Source: Paraburkholderia sp. D15 (GTDB lineage Bacteria > Pseudomonadota > Gammaproteobacteria > Burkholderiales > Burkholderiaceae). From it: 64,000 nucleotides of DNA. Positions 18,458-26,822 of this stretch are shown in pieces. Positions within the stretch are counted from its first letter, which is position 1; the number at the start of each line of letters is the position of its first letter. Under the pieces are notes generated by a model. It worked only from the letters and a program-made list of their open reading frames with translations. It ran no database searches and had not been told where the DNA came from. The position numbers and the translations under genes are program-made. The stretch lies in contig NZ_CP110396.1 in NCBI RefSeq assembly GCF_029910215.1, positions 2,914,001 to 2,978,000 of the forward strand. The letters run 5' to 3'.

Positions 18458-19315
18458 GTGAATCAATCCGTTTCCGCTTCGCCCCCGTCGTCGTTTTCCT
18501 TTATCGAACTGCAAAGCGGTTTGCGCATGCCTTACGTCGAAGCCGGCGAAGGCGAATTGCTGTTGTTCGTGCATGGCTCGCTGTGCGATTACCGTTACTG
18601 GCAACCGCAACTCGCGGGCTTGTCGAAGCACTATCGTTGCGTGGCGGTCAGCCTCACGCATTACTGGCCGGTGACCGATACCGAAGCCGGTTTGCCGTTC
18701 AGCTGGAGCGAGCATGCGGATGAAGTGGCCGAATTCATCGAACGCTTCGGCATGGGGCCGGCGCATGTCGTCGGTCATTCGCGCGGCGGTTGTGTCGCCT
18801 ATCATTTCGCGCGGCGTCATCCCGCGCAGGTGCGGACCTTGACGCTTGCCGATCCGGGTGGTCCGTTGCAGATCGCCGGGCGCCCGCCCGCGAGTCTGCC
18901 GGAAACGGTCAACGCGTTACGCGCCAAAGCCGCGCAGCTGATCGAAACGGGCGAGGTGGAAGCGGGCTTGCAGCTATTCGTCGATTCGGTGAGCCGGCCG
19001 GGTTTCTGGGCGATGAGCACGCCGGGTTTCCGGCAGATGGCGACCGACAACGCGCACACGCTCGCGCGGCAATTCCGCGATCCGTTGCCGGCTTATGTGC
19101 AGGAAGATGCCAGTGCGGTTCGCTGCCCGGTGCTGCTGATCGACGGCGAGAAGAGTCCGCTGATGTTTCGTCGCGCGGCGGACGCGCTCCAGCAGTGGCT
19201 GCCGGATGCGCGCCGCGAAACGGTGCGCGGCGCGTCGCATGGGATGAACCTCGCGCATCCGTCGGCGTTCAATCGCTTCGTTCACGAGTTCATCGGCGCG
19301 ACGAACGCCGGCTGA
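18458..19315 (+). CDS. Alpha/beta hydrolase
   Basis: 285 residues beginning with a GTG codon (MNQSVSASPPSSFSF). Hydrolase landmarks: LLLFVHGSLCDYRYWQPQL (oxyanion), VVGHSRGGCVAYHFA (nucleophile Ser about 110), LLIDGEKSPLMF (acid region) and RGASHGMNLAHP (His). Resembles the broad epoxide-hydrolase/haloperoxidase-like set; substrate unknown. It converges on the small 133-residue gene with a 2-base gap. Confidence 0.8.
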   Translation: MNQSVSASPPSSFSFIELQSGLRMPYVEAGEGELLLFVHGSLCDYRYWQPQLAGLSKHYRCVAVSLTHYWPVTDTEAGLPFSWSEHADEVAEFIERFGMGPAHVVGHSRGGCVAYHFARRHPAQVRTLTLADPGGPLQIAGRPPASLPETVNALRAKAAQLIETGEVEAGLQLFVDSVSRPGFWAMSTPGFRQMATDNAHTLARQFRDPLPAYVQEDASAVRCPVLLIDGEKSPLMFRRAADALQQWLPDARRETVRGASHGMNLAHPSAFNRFVHEFIGATNAG

Positions 19316-19317
19316 GT

Positions 19318-19719
19318 TCAGGCCTTGCGGTGCGCGTCCTTGTCGAGCGCGAGTTCCGCCGCTTCGCCGACGAGGCCGTGATAGTACAGATGCACGCCGA
19401 TCGCGAGCGAATCGTTGCGGATCTCGTGAAACGCTTTCCACGCTTTCACGGGGTCCTTGAACAGCAGGTAATGCGCTTCCTGCGCGATCAGATCGGCGAC
19501 TTCGTGCAGGCCGTGACCATGCAGCACGTCGACCAGCATGTCGAGGCTGCGATGCGTGCGCGCATCGGTGCGCGGATAGAGCATGTGCAAAACCGCCACG
19601 TCCTGCGTCTTCAGCGCCGCCGATAACGCGACCACGATGTCCTGATGATTCAGCGCGGAGACGACGTTGTCTTCGCTATGGACGTGGTCGGGAAACAGCG
19701 TTTCGAGAGAGGCGTTCAT
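19318..19719 (-). CDS. Conserved-looking small cytoplasmic protein, function unknown
   Basis: 133 residues, helical, with many His (DHVHSED, ALNHQD, HGHGLHEVAD, HLYYHG) and conserved-looking segments such as DVLHGHGLHEVADLIAQEAHYL and DPVKAWKAFHEIRNDSLAIG. A strong Shine-Dalgarno (GGAAGGA) supports ATG 19719 rather than an upstream frame that runs through a terminator hairpin. I recognise no domain. Confidence 0.65.
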   Translation of the reverse strand: MNASLETLFPDHVHSEDNVVSALNHQDIVVALSAALKTQDVAVLHMLYPRTDARTHRSLDMLVDVLHGHGLHEVADLIAQEAHYLLFKDPVKAWKAFHEIRNDSLAIGVHLYYHGLVGEAAELALDKDAHRKA

Positions 19720-19746
19720 CGGGTCCTTCCTTTGTTCTGGCTGATT

Positions 19747-19774
19747 AAAAAGGCCCACCGTATGCCGGTGGGCC
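19747..19774 (-). terminator. Intrinsic terminator upstream of a minus-strand gene
   Basis: On the minus strand GGCCCACCG and CGGTGGGCC form a perfect 9-bp stem with a 5-base loop, followed by TTTTTAA. It lies 27 bases upstream of the start of the 133-residue gene. No minus-strand gene sits between it and citrate synthase (20143, plus strand), so it ends an unseen transcript, either a small RNA or an attenuated leader. The rest of the 423-base spacer 19720-20142 must also hold the citrate synthase promoter. Confidence 0.75.
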
Positions 19775-20142
19775 AAAGACAGCATTGTGTTCAGCAGGGG
19801 AAGCAAAACACGAGAGCCAGTATCTCAGATGGATCTCGCCGCCGCAGCCCGGGCGCCGCAAAACATTGTTGCAGCAGGCGCTCTAACTTTCATTTGGCTG
19901 GCAGTCGTGCGGTTATTGCACGAAGCTTGCGCGTGCAACCATGGAGCGGGTGTTGGAGCGGATCGGCAGGCAACGAATGTTGCGCCAGCGGAGATGGATT
20001 GTTGCGGCCAATCGTCGCAATCGCACGGGCGCTGGACCTTAGAATGCGAAGCGGAGCCTGAGCATGCCAACCCGTTCGTATCACGTTATGACGATCGCGC
20101 ATGCCGGCACGTGTGCGATGTGAAAGTAAAAGGAACGTCTAG

Positions 20143-21441
20143 ATGAACTCGAAGACACACGCAACGCTGAGCTTTTCCGACAGCGACCAGACGATCGAAC
20201 TACCGATCTATCAAGGCTCGCTCGGGCCGGATGTGATCGACATCCGCAAGCTGTACGGCCAGACCGGCAAGTTCACGTACGACCCGGGCTTCATGTCGAC
20301 GGCGGCCTGCAATTCGGAAATCACGTATATCGACGGCGACAAGGGCGAGCTGCTGTATCGCGGTTATCCGATCGACAATCTGGCGCAGAACGCCGACTTC
20401 CTCGAAACCTGCTATCTGCTGCTGAAGGGCGAACTGCCGAACGCGCAGCAGAAAGAAGAGTTCGTCAAGACCGTCACGCAGCACACGATGGTGCATGACC
20501 AGATGCACTTCTTCTTCCGCGGCTTCCGTCGCGACGCACATCCGATGGCGATCCTGGTCGCGGCAGTCGGCGCATTGTCGGCGTTCTATCACGACTCGCT
20601 CGACATCAACAACGCGCAGCACCGCGATATCTCCGCGGTCCGGATGATCGCGAAGCTGCCGACGCTGGTGGCGATGGCGTACAAGTACACGGTCGGTCAG
20701 CCGTTCGTCTATCCGAAGAACGATCTGTCGTACAGCGCGAACTTCATGCGCATGATGTTCGCCAATCCGGCCGAGGAGTACAAGGTCAACGACGTGCTGG
20801 TGCGAGCGCTCGACCGTATCCTGATCCTGCACGCGGACCACGAGCAGAACGCGTCGACTTCCACCGTGCGTCTCGCGGGTTCGTCGGGCGCGAATCCGTT
20901 CGCGTGTATCGCGGCCGGTATCGCGTGTCTGTGGGGCCCGGCGCACGGCGGCGCGAACGAAGCCGCGCTGAACATGCTGGAAGAAATCGGCTCGGTCGAC
21001 AACATCCCCGAGTTCATCGCGAAGGTGAAGGACAAGAACTCCGGCGTGAAGCTGATGGGCTTCGGCCACCGCGTGTACAAGAACTACGATCCGCGCGCGA
21101 AGCTGATGCGCGAAACCTGCCACGAAGTGCTGGAAGAACTGGGCCTGCACGACGACCCGCTGTTCAAGCTGGCGATGGCGCTGGAAAAGATCGCGCTGGA
21201 AGACGAGTACTTCGTGTCGCGCAAGCTGTACCCGAACGTCGATTTCTATTCGGGCATCGTGCAACGCGCGCTCGGTATTCCGACCGCGATGTTCACCTGC
21301 ATCTTCGCGATGGCACGCACGGTCGGCTGGATCGCGCAGTGGAACGAAATGATCGCCGATCCGGAACAGAAGATTGGCCGTCCGCGTCAGCTGTTCGTCG
21401 GCGAAACGCAGCGTGAGGCGAAGCCGTTGGCGAAGCGTTAA
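20143..21441 (+). CDS. gltA: Citrate synthase (type II)
   Basis: 432-residue citrate synthase, the entry enzyme of the TCA cycle (acetyl-CoA plus oxaloacetate to citrate and CoA). Family marks are [32 protein letters not shown], the [23 protein letters not shown] segment, [15 protein letters not shown] (catalytic His) and [15 protein letters not shown], with Asp in the late [10 protein letters not shown]. The length matches the hexameric NADH-sensitive group. AAAGGAACG precedes the ATG by 8-9 bases. Unlike many Burkholderia copies, it is not next to sdhCDAB here. Confidence 0.97.
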   Translation: MNSKTHATLSFSDSDQTIELPIYQGSLGPDVIDIRKLYGQTGKFTYDPGFMSTAACNSEITYIDGDKGELLYRGYPIDNLAQNADFLETCYLLLKGELPNAQQKEEFVKTVTQHTMVHDQMHFFFRGFRRDAHPMAILVAAVGALSAFYHDSLDINNAQHRDISAVRMIAKLPTLVAMAYKYTVGQPFVYPKNDLSYSANFMRMMFANPAEEYKVNDVLVRALDRILILHADHEQNASTSTVRLAGSSGANPFACIAAGIACLWGPAHGGANEAALNMLEEIGSVDNIPEFIAKVKDKNSGVKLMGFGHRVYKNYDPRAKLMRETCHEVLEELGLHDDPLFKLAMALEKIALEDEYFVSRKLYPNVDFYSGIVQRALGIPTAMFTCIFAMARTVGWIAQWNEMIADPEQKIGRPRQLFVGETQREAKPLAKR

Positions 21442-21512
21442 AAACGCACGGCGACGAGCCGATAAAACATGTCGCTTGCTGCTTCGTTTAACGGAGAAGG
21501 CAAGCGGGCAGA

Positions 21513-21538
21513 AAGGGCGCGAGCAATCGCGCCTTTTT
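21513..21538 (+). terminator. Intrinsic terminator after citrate synthase
   Basis: GGCGCGA-GCAA-TCGCGCC (21516-21533) forms a 7-bp GC stem with a tetraloop, followed by five Ts. It is well placed 75 bases after the gltA stop. Confidence 0.85.
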
Positions 21539-21643
21539 CATTTGCGCGTCACAGCGGACCACGACAGGCCACGGTGGCCTGGACCCAGCGCACTCTGCAT
21601 GTCCCATGCCACGGAAAATAATCCGAAACTCCGCGGCGATAAG

Positions 21644-21673
21644 TTCGTCTGACGCGGGCAGACCCTCTACAAT
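21644..21673 (+). promoter_or_regulatory. Candidate promoter for the GDE-type glucosidase gene
   Basis: A -10-like TACAAT (21668-21673) lies 18 bases after a weak -35 TTCGTC (21644-21649), within the 308-base spacer 21442-21749. Low certainty, as only the -10 is a good match. Confidence 0.35.
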
Positions 21674-21749
21674 CGGAAGCGATCGGGCAGTACCAGCGGT
21701 ATCCGAATGTGACACTGAACGCACAAGCGAATCCATAGGAGTGACTCTG

Positions 21750-24023
21750 ATGCAGCAGCCAGAAGCCCTCGGCGGCCTGTCGGGCGGAATCGATCATCAC
21801 GAATCCGAGCCGGACGGCGCATTCATCCCGACGGAAAACCTCAACGTCGCGAGCGCGGCCCAGCATGTGCTGAAGTCCGGCGACACCTTCATCGTCAACG
21901 ATCCCCTCGGCGACATCACCGGTCATGACGACGGCCTGTTCGTCAACGACACCCGCGTGCTGTCGCAACTGCGCCTGACCTTCGGCGGGCGCGCGCCGTC
22001 GCTGCTCTCGGGCAGCGTCAGCAGCGACAACACGTCGTTCACCGCGCATCTGACCAACCGTCCGTTGCCGCCGCTCGGCGGCGACAGCACGCCCGAGGGC
22101 GTGATTCACGTCGAGCGCGTGCGCGTGCTGTCGGGCACGGTGCTCAACGAAGCGATCGAACTCACCAACTACGGCACCAGCGACGCCGTCGTGCCGCTGT
22201 CCATTTCGTTCGCCAGCGACTTCCGCGACATGTTCGAAGTGCGCGGCCTGAAGCGCGACAAGCAGGGGCGGGTCGAACCCGCGCGCGTCGAGAACCGCGA
22301 GGTGCTGCTCAACTACATCGGCCTCGACGAAGTGGCGCGCCACGTGCAGATCGCGTTCTCGCCCGAGCCCGACAAACTGTTCGCCGATCGCGCGGACTAT
22401 ACGGTGAAGCTGCCCGCGCAGGCGTGCGTGTCGATCTATCTGTCGGTGGCGGTGAAGGTCGTACCGCAAACCGACAAACCTGCCGCCGACGTCTCGCAGC
22501 CCATGCATGCGCTGAGCGAGGCGCATCTGTCGCAGATCGATGCGGAGCGTCCGCGGGTGGGCCGCGCGGCGGTGCGCGCGGCGCTCGTCGACGCGCATCT
22601 GGTGATGCGCGAGCGCCGTCGCGTGACGGCGCGCGTGCGTTCGAGCAATCCGCTGTTCAACGCGTGGATCGACCGTTCGCTCGCCGATCTCGGGCTGTTG
22701 ACCACGGACCTTGCCACTGGCCCGTATCCGTACGCGGGCATTCCGTGGTTCTCCACGCCGTTCGGCCGCGACGCCGTGATCACGTCGTTGCAGACCTTGT
22801 GGCTGCAGCCGCAACTGGCCGCCGGCGTGCTGCGTTTTCTCGCCGAACATCAGGCGCGCGAGAACTCGCCGTTCCGCGACGCCGCGCCCGGCAAGATCAT
22901 GCACGAGATGCGCAAGGGCGAAATGGCCGCCACCGGCGAGGTGCCGTTCGCGCTGTACTACGGCGGCGTCGACACCACGCCGCTGTTCATCGTGCTGGCA
23001 GGCGCTTATGTGGGCCGCACCGGCGACCTCGCGCTGATCGACGAATTGTGGCCGGCGCTGGAGCGCGCGGCGGCGTGGGTCGCGGGCGTCTGCGACAAGA
23101 ACCGCTTCGGCCTGCTCGACTACCAGCGCGAGTCGGACGGCGGTCTCGCGAATCAGGGCTGGAAAGACAGTCACGACTCCGTGTTTCATGCCGACGGCCG
23201 CTTTCCCGACGGGCCGATCGCGCTCGTCGAAGTGCAGGCCTACGCGAGCGCCGCGTTCGACACGATGGCGCACTTCGCGAAGCTGCGCGGCCTGCACGAC
23301 CCGGCCGACCAGTACCGCGAACGCGCGAAGAAGATCCGCCAGTGCGTCGAGGAAAAGTACTGGATGGAAGAGTCCGGCTTCTACGGCATCGCGCTCGACG
23401 GCCACGGCGAGTTGTGCCGCGTGATGGCGTCGAATGCGGGGCATCTGCTGGCGTTCGGACTGCCGGCCCGCGAGCGTGGCGAAGCGGTGGTGCGCGCGCT
23501 CGATTCCACCTTGTTCCACACCGGCTGGGGCGTGCGCACGCTGGCCGCAAGCCAGGCGCGCTTCAATCCGATGGCGTATCACAACGGCTCGGTCTGGCCG
23601 CACGACAACGCGCTGTGCGCGCGCGGCCTGTCGCGTTACGGCGGCAAGGCGGCGGCCGTGCGGCTTTTGCAGGCGCTGTTCCAGGCGGCCGTGAACTTCG
23701 ATATGCGTCTGCCCGAGCTGTTCTGCGGCTTCCCGCGCCGGCGCGGCGAGCCGCCCACCGCGTATCCGGTCGCGTGCCTGCCGCAGGCATGGGCGGCGGG
23801 TTCGCCGTTCATGATGCTCGAAGCCTGCCTCGGCATCACGATCGACGCCGAACGGCGCGAGGTGCTGATCGAACAGCCGATGCTGCCCGAAGGCATCGAC
23901 TGGCTCGAAGTGGGCGATCTGCGCGTCGGCGACGCGTCGGTGACGATCACGTTCCGGCGGATTGGCGAGAAGGTGGTGGCCTCGGCCGAGCAGGGGGACG
24001 TGCGCGTCGTCGCGCTGCTTTGA
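21750..24023 (+). CDS. Glycogen debranching-type glycosidase (GDE N-terminal domain, amylo-alpha-1,6-glucosidase fold)
   Basis: 757 residues with an N-terminal beta domain (about 35-250: GDTFIVNDPLGDITGHDDGLFVNDTRVLSQLRL) typical of the bacterial GDE_N family, and a six-hairpin helical catalytic domain (about 295-740: GIPWFSTPFGRDAVITSLQTLW, DYQRESDGGLANQGWKDSHDSV, NGSVWPHDNALCARGL). Such proteins are annotated as amylo-alpha-1,6-glucosidases; activity on trehalose- or glycogen-derived oligosaccharides is assumed, not shown. AGGAG sits 8 bases before the ATG. No other glycogen gene is beside it. Confidence 0.85.
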   Translation: MQQPEALGGLSGGIDHHESEPDGAFIPTENLNVASAAQHVLKSGDTFIVNDPLGDITGHDDGLFVNDTRVLSQLRLTFGGRAPSLLSGSVSSDNTSFTAHLTNRPLPPLGGDSTPEGVIHVERVRVLSGTVLNEAIELTNYGTSDAVVPLSISFASDFRDMFEVRGLKRDKQGRVEPARVENREVLLNYIGLDEVARHVQIAFSPEPDKLFADRADYTVKLPAQACVSIYLSVAVKVVPQTDKPAADVSQPMHALSEAHLSQIDAERPRVGRAAVRAALVDAHLVMRERRRVTARVRSSNPLFNAWIDRSLADLGLLTTDLATGPYPYAGIPWFSTPFGRDAVITSLQTLWLQPQLAAGVLRFLAEHQARENSPFRDAAPGKIMHEMRKGEMAATGEVPFALYYGGVDTTPLFIVLAGAYVGRTGDLALIDELWPALERAAAWVAGVCDKNRFGLLDYQRESDGGLANQGWKDSHDSVFHADGRFPDGPIALVEVQAYASAAFDTMAHFAKLRGLHDPADQYRERAKKIRQCVEEKYWMEESGFYGIALDGHGELCRVMASNAGHLLAFGLPARERGEAVVRALDSTLFHTGWGVRTLAASQARFNPMAYHNGSVWPHDNALCARGLSRYGGKAAAVRLLQALFQAAVNFDMRLPELFCGFPRRRGEPPTAYPVACLPQAWAAGSPFMMLEACLGITIDAERREVLIEQPMLPEGIDWLEVGDLRVGDASVTITFRRIGEKVVASAEQGDVRVVALL

Positions 24024-24041
24024 TGGCTGCGGCGGCGAGAT

Positions 24042-24102
24042 TTGCAACCGGTTTGGATTTAAGCGTATGATTTATCATAAATTTCGGCTAAAAATTATGA
24101 TA
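24042..24102 (+). promoter_or_regulatory. hipBA promoter with autoregulatory palindromes
   Basis: A -35 TTGCAA (24042-24047) and a -10 TATGAT (24066-24071) are 18 bases apart. The -10 is the left arm of the 14-bp palindrome TATGAT-TT-ATCATA (24066-24079). TATCATAA (24073-24080) recurs inverted as TTATGATA (24095-24102), ending on the first base of hipB. HipB-type antitoxins bind such inverted sites and repress their own promoter; binding here is inferred. Confidence 0.7.
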
Positions 24103-24392
24103 TGTCATTCCTGCCCCAGATTAAATTGCTGCTGAGCGAGCGCGCGATATCGACAACCGCCTTGGGCGAGTTGCTCGGCATCGCGCGTTCTAACCTGTCC
24201 GCGACGCTCGCCGGCAAGCACGACGCCCGCAGTTCGACGCTGGAAGCGCTGGCCGCCGGGCTGGAGGCGGAGTGGGTGCTGGTGCCGAAGGAGCATCTGG
24301 CGGCGGTCACGCAGGTGCTGGAGGGCAAGGGCGCCGGCCCGGATCTCGACGCGAAGAGCGCCGCTGAGCTATTCCTGCAGGGGCGCAAGTGA
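24102..24392 (+). CDS. hipB: HipB-like XRE antitoxin
   Basis: 96-residue antitoxin with an XRE helix-turn-helix: LLLSERAISTTALGELLGIARSNLSATLAGKHDARSSTLEALAAGL (about 8-55). A flexible tail follows, ending LFLQGRK, as in HipB, whose tail contacts HipA. It neutralises the downstream kinase and represses the operon. The start ATG lies within the right half-site of the operator. Its TGA overlaps the GTG start of hipA (GTGA), so translation is coupled. Confidence 0.85.
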   Translation: MSFLPQIKLLLSERAISTTALGELLGIARSNLSATLAGKHDARSSTLEALAAGLEAEWVLVPKEHLAAVTQVLEGKGAGPDLDAKSAAELFLQGRK

Positions 24393-25690
24393 ACAGCGCG
24401 CCGCGTCCCCGCTATCTGGAAGTTCTGCTGTACGGCCAGCTTTGCGGCTATCTGTGCGAGCTTGGCGGACACTGCCGGTTCGTGCCGTCCGAGGCGTTCA
24501 AGGCCGCGGATGCGGAGCCGACGTTGTCCCTGTCGATGGCCGTGCCGGGCTCGCCGGCCATTGCGGCCGAAATTTTCGCGAATCCGTTTCATCCCGCGCT
24601 TTACAACACGGGCGGCAGGCTGCCGCCGTTTTTTGCCGGACTGCTTCCCGAAAGCGAGCTGCGTCAGCGGCTCGAAGCGACACGCCATAACCCCGAAGAT
24701 CGCGACGACTTCGGCGTGTTGTCCGCAGCGGGCGAGGATCTGCCTGGCGCGGTGGTCGTGCGGCCGCCGCGCGATCCGTACGATATCCCCGAGTACGCGC
24801 GCACGTTCGGCGTAACCGGCGGCGCCGACAATGTCGAGATGAGTGTGATCGAAGGCGCGGCCGAGGGCGCGGCATCGGTCTCCGGCGTGCAGAACAAGCT
24901 CGCGCTATCCACCGTGCAGAAGGGCAAGCGCTACACGATGCCGGGACACGGCACGCTCTCCGATGTGATCGCGAAGCTGCCCGCGCGTAACGACGACTCG
25001 CAGGTGTTCAACGAATACGTGGCCATGCAGCTCGCGAAGGCGGCGGGTGTGGATGTGGCCGCGTGCGAGCCGATGCCGTTGTCGGCGATCGCGATCGACG
25101 GGCTGGCGGAGGTCGCGGGCAGTGCCACATCGTTTCTCGCGGTCGAGCGTTACGACCGGCGCGCTAACGAACGCATTCACGTGGAGGATGCGTGTCAGAT
25201 GCTCGGGCGCATGCCGAGCGCCAAATATGCGAAGGCGGATCAATACCAGGTGCTGGTGCGTTTTCTCAAGGCGTTGAGTCCGCGCGGTGCGCGTGACATC
25301 CGTGAGTTTTTCGTGCGGCAGACGGTGAATACGCTGATCGGCAATAGCGATGCGCATCTGAAGAACTTTTCGGTGCTGTATGCGGATCGCTTGCATCCGC
25401 AATTGACGCCGGCTTACGACATCGTTTGCGTGTCGGCGTTGCCGGGGTTCGCGACGTACGGCACGAATGTCGCGATCGACCAGGCTCAGCGTGTGCAGAC
25501 GCTCGATGACTACAAGGCGATGGCGCGCGCGGCGGGGGTGGCGGAGCGGATTGCTACGGCCGCGGTGAAGGCGGCGGTCGAGGCGGCGAAGGAGCGTTGG
25601 CCGGCGATGCTCGATGATCTGCCGGCGCCGCGTGGGATGAAGGGGATTGTGCTGGAGAGGTTGGGGAGTTTGCCGCTGGCGAGGGGATAG
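24389..25690 (+). CDS. hipA: HipA-family serine/threonine kinase toxin
   Basis: 433-residue HipA kinase that in E. coli phosphorylates glutamyl-tRNA synthetase and induces persistence. It has N-terminal HipA_N (1-120), the flexible phosphorylation-loop motif SVSGVQNKL (163-171), catalytic loop GNSDAHLKNFS with Asp321, and the metal-binding YDIV (Asp344). All key kinase residues look intact, so the toxin is probably active. The start is GTG, overlapping the antitoxin stop. The 3' end of the gene is more G/T-rich in codon choice than its neighbours, which might reflect recent transfer. Confidence 0.9.
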   Translation: MNSAPRPRYLEVLLYGQLCGYLCELGGHCRFVPSEAFKAADAEPTLSLSMAVPGSPAIAAEIFANPFHPALYNTGGRLPPFFAGLLPESELRQRLEATRHNPEDRDDFGVLSAAGEDLPGAVVVRPPRDPYDIPEYARTFGVTGGADNVEMSVIEGAAEGAASVSGVQNKLALSTVQKGKRYTMPGHGTLSDVIAKLPARNDDSQVFNEYVAMQLAKAAGVDVAACEPMPLSAIAIDGLAEVAGSATSFLAVERYDRRANERIHVEDACQMLGRMPSAKYAKADQYQVLVRFLKALSPRGARDIREFFVRQTVNTLIGNSDAHLKNFSVLYADRLHPQLTPAYDIVCVSALPGFATYGTNVAIDQAQRVQTLDDYKAMARAAGVAERIATAAVKAAVEAAKERWPAMLDDLPAPRGMKGIVLERLGSLPLARG

Positions 25691-25717
25691 CGAAGGGTGA
25701 AAACGGGTGCTAACCCT

Positions 25718-25754
25718 TGTTGGCACCAACACCCCCAGTGGTAACATTTGTTGT
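25718..25754. promoter_or_regulatory. Two operator-like palindromes before the RpiR regulator
   Basis: TGTTGG-CA-CCAACA (25718-25731) and GTAACATTTGTTGT (25741-25754) carry CAACA/TGTTG half-sites. Their centres are about 23 bases apart. The second site is the same element found in the promoter at 26775-26788 (12 of 14 bases in the reverse orientation). The likely ligand is the RpiR protein encoded at 25790. Confidence 0.65.
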
Positions 25755-25789
25755 CATCTCATTCTTAACCGCCGCCACGGAAAACCCGC

Positions 25790-26644
25790 ATGCCAGACAG
25801 TTTCGACCAGCTCGCCGCCGTGATCCGCGCCCGCTTCTCCGAACTGAGTCCGCAGTTCCAGATGGGCGCGGGATTCCTGCTCGATCATCCCGACGAAGTC
25901 GCGGTGTCGTCCATGCGCAAGGTGGCCGAACGCGCGCAGGTGCAACCGGCTTCGCTCGTGCGACTGTCGCAGCAACTCGGTTTTCCCGGCTGGAACGAAC
26001 TGCGCGATCTGTTCGTCGCGCGCGTGCGCACGCGGCCCGAACCGCTGACCAATCGCGCCCGCTCGCTGGTCAAGTCGAAGGACGCGCTGGCGAACGATCT
26101 GCTGGCCGCGCAACAACACAATCTCGACGTCACCGCCGCGCACAACGGCCGCATGATCGTGGACGCCGCGCGCGTGCTGCGTCGTGCGCCCCACGTGCAT
26201 GTCGCGGGTTTCCGTTCGTGCTACGCGGTCGCGTTCGGCTTCGTCTACGAATACCGGCTGTTCCGTTCGTCCGTGTCGTTGATCAACGGCGAGGCGGGCA
26301 CGCTGGAAATGCAGTTGCGCTCGATCGAACGCGACAGTGCAACCGTCGTTGTCAGCTTCGCGCCGTATTCGGTCGAGGCGGCGCGCGTGGCCGAAGCCGC
26401 GCAGGAAAAAGGCAGCAAGCTGATCGCGATCACCGACAGCGCCGTGTCGCCGATCGCGCTGAATGCCGACAAGGTGCTGATCTTCTCGCACGAGAGTCCG
26501 TCGTTCTTTCCGTCGCTGGTGGCGGCGACCGCGATCACTGAGTCGCTGGTTGCGCATTTGTTGGCGCTGGAAGGCAGCGATGCGGTCGAGCAGCTTGCGA
26601 TTGCCGAGCAGTCGTTGCATGCGAAGGGTGCTTACGTCGCCTGA
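25790..26644 (+). CDS. MurR/RpiR-family regulator (HTH plus SIS domain)
   Basis: 284 residues: an N-terminal HTH_6 domain (about 1-80, FLLDHPDEVAVSSMRKVAERAQVQPASLVRLSQQLGFPGWNELRDLF) and a C-terminal SIS sugar-isomerase-like sensor (about 120-260, HVHVAGFRSCYAVAFGF, TVVVSFAPYSVEAARVAEAAQEKGSKLIAITDSAVSPIALNAD). SIS domains bind phosphosugars or related ligands. It lies just before a C45 acyltransferase and an aminotransferase gene whose promoter holds the same operator, so it probably represses them and itself. Effector unknown. Confidence 0.88.
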   Translation: MPDSFDQLAAVIRARFSELSPQFQMGAGFLLDHPDEVAVSSMRKVAERAQVQPASLVRLSQQLGFPGWNELRDLFVARVRTRPEPLTNRARSLVKSKDALANDLLAAQQHNLDVTAAHNGRMIVDAARVLRRAPHVHVAGFRSCYAVAFGFVYEYRLFRSSVSLINGEAGTLEMQLRSIERDSATVVVSFAPYSVEAARVAEAAQEKGSKLIAITDSAVSPIALNADKVLIFSHESPSFFPSLVAATAITESLVAHLLALEGSDAVEQLAIAEQSLHAKGAYVA

Positions 26645-26771
26645 TTGTTGTGTTCGCTGGCGTTGCATGCATCTGAGTCAGCCTGGCGCTGAACGCCGAA
26701 ATCTCGCCTGATCACCGAACCGAGTTCCGCGGTGGAGCACAACCGCTCCGTCCGTATCACACACACGCCAT

Positions 26772-26806
26772 TTGACAACAAATGTTGTATTGACGTATAA
26801 ATACGT
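26772..26806 (+). promoter_or_regulatory. Promoter of the C45/aminotransferase cluster with embedded operators
   Basis: A perfect -35 TTGACA (26772-26777) is followed after 18 bases by TATAAA (26796-26801). The palindrome ACAACA-AA-TGTTGT (26775-26788) overlaps the -35 and fills much of the spacer. A second palindrome, ACGTAT-AA-ATACGT (26793-26806), covers the -10. The start codon at 26823 leaves a leader of roughly 15 bases. A strong promoter blocked by a repressor is the simplest reading. Confidence 0.75.
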
Positions 26807-26822
26807 ATCGATTGTTGAATGG

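Noticed and set aside
21549..24047. Long open frame antisense to the GDE-type glucosidase (about 830 codons)
   Set aside because: Covers a clear glycosidase gene on the other strand, has Arg/His-rich low-complexity translation and no domain I recognise.
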